DNA of 37,661 bases from a virus: positions 1 through 37,661 of IMG/VR virus record IMGVR_UViG_3300042544_002146. One strand, written 5' to 3'. Within the stretch, counting starts at the first letter, position 1. Every line of letters begins with the position of its first letter. The notes beneath the pieces are model-generated. The model was not told where the DNA came from. It worked only from the letters and a program-made list of their open reading frames with translations, and searched no databases. Made by a program: the position numbers and the translations under genes. This document shows positions 33,710 through 37,661 of this stretch, in pieces.

Positions 33710-33895
33710 TTACTTTGTTGGATCTCCAGCTGAAGCTTCTTCTACGATAGCTTTTATCTCACTTTCAATCTCTTTCATTCGATCTTTGTATCCACTCGCT
33801 ACATCTTTAAAATCTTTTTTAACATGTAAAAGATCTTCGGTTAGTTGATATACTTTCTTTTCGGCTTCAGCCTTTGTTAGTTTAATATTACTCAT
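33710..33895 (-). CDS. small coiled-coil protein (61 aa)
   Basis: A 61-aa, charged helical protein (AEAEKKVYQLTEDLLHVKKD, YKDRMKEIESEIKAI). Its ATG overlaps the stop of the ART-like gene by four bases (ATGA), so the two are translated together. The pairing of a possible enzyme with a small helical partner resembles two-gene effector/immunity or subunit pairs, but nothing shows this directly. Confidence 0.65.
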   Translation of the reverse strand: MSNIKLTKAEAEKKVYQLTEDLLHVKKDFKDVASGYKDRMKEIESEIKAIVEEASAGDPTK

Positions 33896-34305
33896 AACTG
33901 TTTTAAATCTATAATTTTTGTTACTGCTTCTATCGGTATATAACTAGTAACATAATTACCCGTATCTACATTTTTTAAATCAGGTAACTTACTCTTATCT
34001 ATTACAACCACTATACCTTCTCTCTTGTCTCTGTAGTTGACCAACGCAAACCTAGCTGCCAATTTAAAATCACTCGCTAGATAACTACCCACAATGTTTC
34101 TGGTATTTCCCCTACCTCTCGACGTAACTTTACCAGTACTCTTTAAAATATTATACTCCTTCTCAGACATTCCTCTATAAAGTTTAGAACTGTCGATTGG
34201 AATTTTATCCAATTCATCCGCAATATATTGCAATTTTCCCGTCGGTTCCCATACTAGATAATCATATATGCTAGATTCGTATAATAAACTATATCTTTTC
34301 ATCAT
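33892..34305 (-). CDS. possible ADP-ribosyltransferase-fold protein
   Basis: I start at ATG 34305 (MMKRYSLLYESS), 137 aa; ATG 34326 adds seven residues. The pattern follows the R-S-E class of ART folds: an early strand with Arg (KLYRGMSEKEYNILKSTGKV), a central GSYLASDFKLAARFA in place of the S-T-S strand and helix, then EGIVVVIDKSKLPDL, and a late YIPIEAVTKIIDL with Glu. Phage ARTs such as T4 Alt and ModA modify host polymerase, but many proteins of this outline are uncharacterised. It lies downstream of the tmRNA terminator with its own TATTTATA element. Fold confidence is moderate; activity is not demonstrated. Confidence 0.55.
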   Translation of the reverse strand: MMKRYSLLYESSIYDYLVWEPTGKLQYIADELDKIPIDSSKLYRGMSEKEYNILKSTGKVTSRGRGNTRNIVGSYLASDFKLAARFALVNYRDKREGIVVVIDKSKLPDLKNVDTGNYVTSYIPIEAVTKIIDLKQL

Positions 34306-34307
34306 TA

Positions 34308-34315
34308 TATAAATA
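34308..34315 (-). promoter_or_regulatory. TATTTATA element before ART-like gene
   Basis: TATTTATA on the minus strand, two bases before ATG 34305, between the tmRNA terminator and the gene. No ribosome-binding sequence lies between. Confidence 0.3.
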
Positions 34316-34348
34316 TACATATTCAAAATATAAACTTTGAATAAAAAA

Positions 34349-34375
34349 ACCCCGGGCCAATAACGGCGCCGGGGT
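34349..34375 (-). terminator. terminator of the tmRNA/tRNA array
   Basis: ACCCCGG and CCGGGGT plus an inner GCC/GGC form a 10-bp stem with one bulged base, followed on the minus strand by TTTTTTT. It lies about 34 bases after the tmRNA 3' end. Confidence 0.88.
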
Positions 34376-34408
34376 CAACTAAATAACCCATTGGGTTATA
34401 AGATAAAA

Positions 34409-34794
34409 TGGTGGAGATGGCGGGGAGTCGCACCCCGCGTCCATAAAAAATTATTACTGCCAGACTACACGTTTATATATTTTAAATTGTTGGGAAGTAA
34501 TAATTAAAAATATCTAAAAATATTACCCTTAAGATTTACCATTTTCTCAGCCATTTACGCAAATCAAATATTTGGCCCAGTCCAATAATTTACACCCAAT
34601 ACAACTATCAGACTTCATTGTATTGAATGTGCAACAACTTAGGCTGCAAGGGCTACAACGTCATCATAAGAGAAGTCATAGCTAACTACGTTATCTTCAG
34701 CAGTTAATTTTCAATAGAACTTTTAAAGAGGCCAACTATTATCCTCTACGTGCCTAACAATAGATATTTATCTATGTCGAATCTACACATCCCC
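34409..34794 (-). ncRNA. ssrA: transfer-messenger RNA (tmRNA)
   Basis: A complete one-piece tmRNA of 386 bases with encoded CCA. The tRNA-like acceptor pairs GGGGATG at the 5' end with CATCTCC at the 3' end. The T-arm is CGGGG-TGCGACT-CCCCG. The tag frame reads GCT GAA GAT AAC GTA GTT AGC ... GCC CTT GCA GCC TAA, encoding AEDNVVSYDFSYDDVVALAA, 20 residues ending in the ALAA degron recognised by ClpXP-type proteases. tmRNA rescues stalled ribosomes with SmpB. It is the last gene of the tRNA array before the terminator. The tag is longer than the usual 8-15 residues. Confidence 0.93.
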
Positions 34795-34822
34795 ATAAAA
34801 TTTTAAAGAACTAAACAAAAAT

Positions 34823-34896
34823 TGGAGCGGGTAGAGGGAATCGAACCCTCACATCAACCTTGGCAAGGTCGAAGGCTACCACTACATCATACCCGC
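34823..34896 (-). tRNA. tRNA-Gly(GCC)
   Basis: Acceptor GCGGGTA/TACCCGC, discriminator U, encoded CCA. Anticodon stem-loop ACCTTGCCAAGGT gives GCC. T-loop TTCGATT. Confidence 0.95.
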
Positions 34897-34903
34897 TTTA
34901 AAA

Positions 34904-34978
34904 TGGTGGACCGTAAGGGAATCGAACCCTTCCCTAAAGCTTGCAAAGCTCCCGTGCTACCACTATCACTAACAGCCC
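34904..34978 (-). tRNA. tRNA-Ala(TGC)
   Basis: Acceptor GGGCTGT/ACGGTCC with the G3-U70 wobble that marks alanine tRNAs. Anticodon stem GGAGC/GCTTT with loop TTTGCAA gives TGC. T-loop TTCGATT, encoded CCA. A GCA (Cys) reading of the loop mispairs the stem and is rejected. Confidence 0.88.
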
Positions 34979-35335
34979 ATTTAAAAATCTTACACCAATA
35001 CATAGTGTTTGTCAAATCAAAAAACAAAAATTGGATGACCATGACTTGCGAATATACGAGGATTTCACTATTGTTCCATATTTCGGTCAAGTCCAACGGC
35101 ACTGTGCGCACAGAAACCATAAACTTAAATCGAATGTCTATCTCGTCAACTTCAGTCTCCTCTACCTCCTAATGGTAGCGTGCTATAATTCTATACACTA
35201 ATAGTCAAATCAAAAAATTCAACCCTATCCTATCTGGATCAGATTCGTCCGGGTCAGACATACAGGGGTGTATCGTGTCCCTCACGCTGTTGGACGTTTC
35301 CACCCAACACGCACATTGTTAAATCTAAAAAACGG
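34979..35335. other. gene-free, hairpin-rich stretch inside the tRNA array
   Basis: I find no tRNA and no convincing gene here. It holds one sigma-70 promoter (34987-35015), a 12-bp palindrome CTGTGCGCACAG (35102-35113), a TTGGA/TCCAA plus GACC/GGTC paired element (about 35031-35097), a GACATACA/TGTA/TGTC stem (about 35258-35280), and GTTGG/CCAAC. It is richer in G+C than nearby protein genes. An AGGAGG on the minus strand has no start codon at a usable distance. Confidence 0.5.
34987..35015 (-). promoter_or_regulatory. sigma-70 promoter for tRNA-Ala, tRNA-Gly and tmRNA
   Basis: TTGACA (35010-35015), 17 bases, TAAGAT (34987-34992) on the minus strand, just upstream of tRNA-Ala. Confidence 0.68.
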
Positions 35336-35411
35336 CGCAAACTACGGGAATCGAACCCATCACCGCTGATAACTTAAGTTCAATCCTAAGCCAACGTTCT
35401 CACCAGATTGC
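35336..35411 (-). tRNA. aberrant tRNA, isotype undetermined
   Basis: The T-arm ATGGG-TTCGATT-CCCGT is canonical. The acceptor GCAATCT/AGTTTGC pairs with one T-T mismatch. Position 8 is G rather than U. The best anticodon stem (CTTAG/TTAAG) leaves an 8-base loop GATTGAAC and too short a D-arm. The expected CCA is CCG, whereas all other tRNAs here encode CCA. It is either a decaying tRNA or one with an unusual anticodon loop; Ser(TGA) would fit the loop but another Ser(TGA) is present nearby. Confidence 0.5.
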
Positions 35412-35426
35412 AGCTAGCATATAAAT

Positions 35427-35500
35427 TGGTTGGGGATGATGGAATCGAACCACCACAAGCAGATTCAAAGTCTGCCGCACTACCATTATGCAAATCCCCA
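35427..35500 (-). tRNA. tRNA-Gln(TTG)
   Basis: Acceptor TGGGGAT/ATCCCCA, anticodon stem GCAGA/TCTGC with loop CTTTGAA giving TTG, T-loop TTCGATT, encoded CCA. The U1-A72 pair is typical of glutamine tRNAs. Confidence 0.95.
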
Positions 35501-35511
35501 GTTACTAAAAA

Positions 35512-35587
35512 TGGAGCGTGTGGTGAGGTTTGAACTCACGACATCAAGTTTGGAAAACTCGTACTCTACCAACTGAGTTACACACGC
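35512..35587 (-). tRNA. tRNA-Gly(TCC)
   Basis: Acceptor GCGTGTG/CACACGC with discriminator U. Anticodon stem CGAGT/ACTTG with loop TTTCCAA gives TCC. T-loop TTCAAAC, encoded CCA. Confidence 0.93.
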
Positions 35588-35593
35588 AAAAAA

Positions 35594-35685
35594 TGGCGGT
35601 GAGGGAGGGATTCGAACCCTCGGTGGCTTTTAAGGACCACAACAGTTTAGCAAACTATCTCTTTAGACCGCTCAGACACCTCACC
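35594..35685 (-). tRNA. tRNA-Ser(GCT)
   Basis: A class II tRNA of 92 bases with acceptor GGTGAGG/CCTCACC, discriminator G, and a long variable arm. Anticodon stem ATAGT/ACTGT with loop TTGCTAA gives GCT. T-loop TTCGAAT, encoded CCA. Confidence 0.94.
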
Positions 35686-35722
35686 GTAAAATTTTGACAA
35701 TCTCTGATTTCTTCATGGGACG

Positions 35723-35751
35723 ATATTATCAGTCCTCAGTTCCAATGTCAA
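35723..35751 (-). promoter_or_regulatory. sigma-70 promoter inside the tRNA array
   Basis: TTGACA (35746-35751), 17 bases, TAATAT (35723-35728) on the minus strand, between tRNA-Ser(TGA) and tRNA-Ser(GCT). A near-consensus promoter. Confidence 0.75.
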
Positions 35752-35768
35752 GTGGAGTTGTATTAAAA

Positions 35769-35860
35769 TGGCGGTTGATGTCCGTACTGCCCGGACCTTC
35801 GTCTTTCAACGAACTCAGTTTTCAAGACTGATGCAGCCAGCTTATATCTGCCTATCAACC
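35769..35860 (-). tRNA. tRNA-Ser(TGA) with atypical T-loop
   Basis: A class II tRNA of 92 bases. Acceptor GGTTGAT/ATCAACC, discriminator G, D-stem GCAG/CTGC, anticodon stem TCAGT/ACTGA with loop CTTGAAA giving TGA, and variable arm TTCGT/ACGAA. Every stem pairs fully. The T-stem GTCCG/CGGAC carries loop GGCAGTA instead of TTCRANY, so T54, T55 and A58 are all replaced. Encoded CCA. Confidence 0.88.
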
Positions 35861-35868
35861 GTATAAAT

Positions 35869-35953
35869 TGGTGGGCATAGAGGGACTTGAACCCCCACGG
35901 ATTGCTCCCCGAGCTTCTAAGACTCGTGCGGCTGCCAATTACGCCATATGCCC
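35869..35953 (-). tRNA. tRNA-Leu(TAG)
   Basis: Acceptor GGGCATA/TATGCCC with discriminator A. Anticodon stem CGAGT/GCTCG with loop CTTAGAA gives TAG. An expanded variable arm, T-loop TTCAAGT, and encoded CCA. Confidence 0.93.
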
Positions 35954-35960
35954 AATAAAA

Positions 35961-36034
35961 TGGTCGGCCACGTCAGAATTGAACTGACTCCACATGAACC
36001 CAAATCATGTATGCTACCGTAACACTTGTGACCG
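35961..36034 (-). tRNA. tRNA-Pro(TGG)
   Basis: Acceptor CGGTCAC/GTGGCCG with the C1-G72 pair typical of proline. Anticodon stem CATGA/TCATG with loop TTTGGGT gives TGG. T-loop TTCAATT, encoded CCA. Confidence 0.93.
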
Positions 36035-36041
36035 ATTAAAA

Positions 36042-36117
36042 TGGTAGGTGGTATAGGATTTAAACCTATGACATTTTGCGTGTAAAGCAAATGCTCTATC
36101 AACTGAGCTAACCACCC
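36042..36117 (-). tRNA. tRNA-Val(TAC) with A19-U56 substitution
   Basis: Acceptor GGGTGGT/ACCACCT with a G-U end pair. Anticodon stem TTTGC/GCAAA with loop TTTACAC gives TAC. Encoded CCA. The T-loop is TTTAAAT, so position 56 is U instead of C, and the D-loop has TTGATA instead of TTGGTA, so position 19 is A instead of G. Confidence 0.92.
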
Positions 36118-36256
36118 ATTTAAAAATTGTTATATACTTTATGTCATTATCGCCAGATGGGTTCTGTATTTCAGCATAACACCCAGTGACCGATCAAATG
36201 TTTTAACTTATGTTGGGGACATCAGATAGAGTTTCAACCCCGTTCGTTATATTTCT

Positions 36257-36284
36257 AATTTACCATACTTCGTCAAATTGTCAA
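36257..36284 (-). promoter_or_regulatory. sigma-70 promoter upstream of the tRNA array
   Basis: TTGACA (36279-36284), 16 bases, TAAATT (36257-36262) on the minus strand. It would start transcription about 130 bases before tRNA-Val, leaving a structured leader. Confidence 0.65.
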
Positions 36285-36298
36285 CCACTAAAATCAAA

Positions 36299-36329
36299 AA
36301 CCCATCATTCTTTTTAAGAGTGACGGGTT
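36299..36329 (-). terminator. terminator downstream of protease gene
   Basis: AACCC(A)TCA-T-TCTT paired with AAGA-G-TGA(C)GGGTT, followed on the minus strand by TTTTTGATTTT. It separates protease transcription from the tRNA array. Confidence 0.75.
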
Positions 36330-36344
36330 GTATATTTTTAGCAA

Positions 36345-36396
36345 ACAACCTCGTACTCAACTTCCTGATGGGAGTTGACTGGCTTGACTAGGTTGT
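36345..36396. other. two-stem inverted repeat, candidate structured RNA
   Basis: An outer stem ACAACCT/AGGTTGT encloses an inner 9-bp stem TCAACTTCC/GGGAGTTGA with loop TGAT. The inner stem is complete only if read as plus-strand RNA, where one position is G-U; read as minus-strand RNA it is a C-A mismatch. It is not a T-rich terminator. Confidence 0.45.
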
Positions 36397-36457
36397 GAAA
36401 TTAAATTCATATTCGTACTAATATATAGTGTTTGAAATTAAAAAACAATAAAATTAT

Positions 36458-37384
36458 TTAATAAGTTTTAAATTGACTCAAATCAACTTCATTAACTTTA
36501 TATCCACTACTTAATGATGTTATTGTGTTATTTACTTCAGTTATATAACTGGGAATATTTGTGCCTAAACCGGCCATAGCTCCAAATGTCATATACCAAG
36601 CACCAATTAATACTATCTCATTATTAATAATAGTAGAAACAATATTGCCGCTGTCGCCGCCAATAACTGGTTCAAAATATTGCGCTCTATTAATGTCTTT
36701 TGACATATTTATTAATGTATTTGTTGATCCATAAGTAATATTAATTAAACCATTTTCACCAATCAAAGCTTTTCTTTCTTGATCAGAATACAACAAAGGA
36801 AAATTAATTTGCTTATCAAAGTATTTAAGATAATTAGCTGGCAATACATTATATATCTTTAATGAAGAATCAACTTCCTTATCTAGTTCACCAATTAATA
36901 TATCAGTATTGGCGACTCGCTTTGTTTTCATTACGTTATAAACAAGCGATACATTATTATTATTAACAAAGAAAATCATGAATGGCGAATTTGAATAAGG
37001 CACATGATTAGATAATAATACATGTTTCTTCGTTATAAGTGTTCCGCCGCCAACTCCTCCAAGAGGAACAATGCAAGCGGCGTATCCAGTTAGATCAAGA
37101 CTTTTTGCCCAACAATTAGTATTTCTGGGCCAATTATAAGGATTAGCATACGGTGTCAGCATTTCTTTATCTTTTTTTTCTTTAATCAAATTATCAAAGT
37201 TACTAGATATATGAGAAAATAAATCTAATTTTTGATTTGAATTTATATTTGAAGAGCTAGTTCCAATCCCAACGTTAATATTTGATGTGGAAGATGTAAT
37301 TGCAATAGCTTCTTTTTTAGCTTCAGCAATTATCTTTTGAATAATTGCATTGTGTTCTGATAATAAATTTTCCATCGTAGTCAT
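36458..37384 (-). CDS. chymotrypsin-like serine protease
   Basis: A 308-aa protein. The first ~75 residues are a helical and Ser/Asn-rich leader. The S1-type double beta-barrel follows, with GGGTLITKKHVLLSNHV (His127 in the place of TAAH), NTDILIGEL (Asp161), and IGGDSGNIV (Ser245 in GDSG). All three catalytic residues are in the right order and spacing. No signal peptide is obvious, so it probably acts in the cell or in the virion. An AAAGG sequence 12 bases from ATG supports the start. It has its own terminators on both sides. Possible substrates include phage capsid or host proteins, or the adjacent outer-membrane protein. Confidence 0.83.
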   Translation of the reverse strand: MTTMENLLSEHNAIIQKIIAEAKKEAIAITSSTSNINVGIGTSSSNINSNQKLDLFSHISSNFDNLIKEKKDKEMLTPYANPYNWPRNTNCWAKSLDLTGYAACIVPLGGVGGGTLITKKHVLLSNHVPYSNSPFMIFFVNNNNVSLVYNVMKTKRVANTDILIGELDKEVDSSLKIYNVLPANYLKYFDKQINFPLLYSDQERKALIGENGLINITYGSTNTLINMSKDINRAQYFEPVIGGDSGNIVSTIINNEIVLIGAWYMTFGAMAGLGTNIPSYITEVNNTITSLSSGYKVNEVDLSQFKTY

Positions 37385-37408
37385 AATAATAATAAACCTT
37401 TCTTTAAT

Positions 37409-37416
37409 TATAAATA
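37409..37416 (-). promoter_or_regulatory. TATTTATA element before protease gene
   Basis: TATTTATA on the minus strand, 24 bases before ATG 37384, between the upstream terminator and the gene. Here, unlike the other cases, there is room for a ribosome-binding sequence. Confidence 0.35.
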
Positions 37417-37433
37417 GAATATTAAAAATAAAA

Positions 37434-37457
37434 ATCCCGCTTATTTCTAAGCGGGAT
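37434..37457 (-). terminator. terminator after the outer-membrane-protein gene
   Basis: ATCCCGCTTA and TAAGCGGGAT form a perfect 10-bp stem with a 4-base loop, followed on the minus strand by TTTTTATTTTTAA. Confidence 0.9.
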
Positions 37458-37482
37458 ACAGATACACTATTTTAGTTCTAGA

Positions 37483-37661
37483 TTAGAATGTCAATCTCAA
37501 ACCACCGGAATATACTACATCACCACTAAGTTCGCGGGTAGCCCAATTATATTTAGTAGCATTAAAATTGTTGTCATACCATCCAGCACTTGCAAATGGA
37601 GTCAATACACCAAATGAAGTTTCAAAAGGACGAGTCACTGACAACTTCGCATTTACAGCTG
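37483..37661 (-). CDS. outer-membrane beta-barrel protein, C-terminal part
   Basis: A frame open from the window edge to TAA 37483 gives the last 58 or so residues. They alternate polar and hydrophobic residues in beta-strands (KLSVTRPFETSFGVLTPFAS, GWYDNNFN, NWATRELSGDVVYSGGLRLTF). The final strand ends GGLRLTF with a C-terminal Phe, the classic BamA-recognised signal of Gram-negative outer-membrane barrels. Phage-encoded barrels are known from lysogenic conversion genes such as Lom, but are unusual in large lytic myoviruses. The N-terminus lies outside the window. Confidence 0.7.
   Translation of the reverse strand, partial: AVNAKLSVTRPFETSFGVLTPFASAGWYDNNFNATKYNWATRELSGDVVYSGGLRLTF

Larger units (their letters stand above)
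36118..36457. other. gene-free stretch between tRNA-Val and protease
   Basis: No protein gene or tRNA found. It contains a TGGGT ... ACCCA hairpin (about 36158-36185), a GGGG/CCCC stem (about 36214-36242), the sigma-70 promoter at 36257-36284, the terminator at 36299-36329, and a two-stem element at 36345-36396. The rest is AT-rich. Confidence 0.5.

Noticed and set aside
34904-34978. Reading the Ala tRNA as Cys(GCA)
   Set aside because: That alignment mispairs the anticodon stem; TGC gives a full stem and fits the G3-U70 pair.
34887-35120. 77-aa frame on the minus strand across the tRNA-Ala region
   Set aside because: It runs through tRNA-Ala, has no family match, and codon use reflects structured RNA. 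A tRNA gene explains the shared part.
34822-35201. Two plus-strand frames of 116 and 86 aa
   Set aside because: They run antisense to tRNA-Gly and tRNA-Ala and arise from conserved T-arm sequence.
35201-35220. TTGACT on the minus strand as another promoter
   Set aside because: At 16-18 bases from it there is no good -10 hexamer (TAGCAC at best).
1-37661. Integrase, transposase, insertion sequence or attachment site
   Set aside because: No frame shows DDE, tyrosine or serine recombinase motifs, and I see no flanking duplications. The tRNA array does not end in a duplicated tRNA fragment.
1-37661. Every TATAAATA or TATTTATA as a promoter
   Set aside because: In DNA this AT-rich several exact matches per strand are expected by chance; only those at heads of units are listed, with low confidence.

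Overview
The window is a strongly AT-rich stretch of a large contractile-tailed (T4-like) phage genome. The order of its baseplate genes (a gp5-like spike, a gp25 homologue, a gp6 homologue of 659 aa), a gp55-type late sigma factor, a T4-style replication/recombination block, PhoH, Hsp20 and a tRNA/tmRNA array support a big myovirus, probably known only from environmental sequence. The host is probably Gram-negative: the right edge holds the C-terminus of a phage-encoded outer-membrane beta-barrel, and several promoters are textbook sigma-70 (TTGACA, 16-17 bp, A/T-rich -10). Nearly everything reads on the minus strand; only two genes (30658-33673) read on the plus strand.

Layout, left to right. 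(1) 2-2934: a single-frame fusion of an SbcD-type nuclease to an SbcC-type ATPase (gp47+gp46), a zinc-finger/Toprim primase and a RuvC-like resolvase. (2) 2947-22101: virion genes. These include an integrin-like FG-GAP beta-propeller protein, several structural proteins of unknown role, a 1482-aa tail protein with a LamG-like domain, a DNRLRE-like protein, gp6, gp25, a glycine-zipper protein and the spike. Many neighbours are joined by TAATATG or TAATG stop/start junctions. (3) 22159-25254: gp55-like sigma factor, small membrane and acidic proteins, a membrane protein with 14-residue Val/Glu/Pro repeats, and Hsp20 with its own sigma-70 promoter. (4) 25387-28979: fibre-like proteins sharing an N-terminal adaptor and Gly/Ser/Phe repeats. 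(5) 28996-30506: the PhoH operon with a sigma-70 promoter. (6) 30658-33673: plus-strand genes, one with a membrane segment, collagen-like repeats and Pro-rich linkers. (7) 33710-34305: a small coiled-coil gene and a possible ADP-ribosyltransferase-fold protein. (8) 34409-36117: a complete tmRNA, nine clear tRNAs and one aberrant tRNA, fed by at least three sigma-70 promoters. (9) 36458-37661: a chymotrypsin-like serine protease and the partial outer-membrane protein.

How the parts fit together. The primase, resolvase and SbcDC fusion serve replication and recombination. The gp55-like factor would direct late transcription of the virion genes. The tRNA/tmRNA array, PhoH and Hsp20 look like host-takeover or maintenance functions. 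The features most worth following up are the SbcD-SbcC fusion, the phage tmRNA with an unusual 20-residue tag, tRNAs with non-standard T-loops (one with an apparent A19-U56 swap), two gene-free structured stretches beside the tRNAs, a recurring TATTTAT element placed almost on top of start codons, and the protease/outer-membrane-protein pair.
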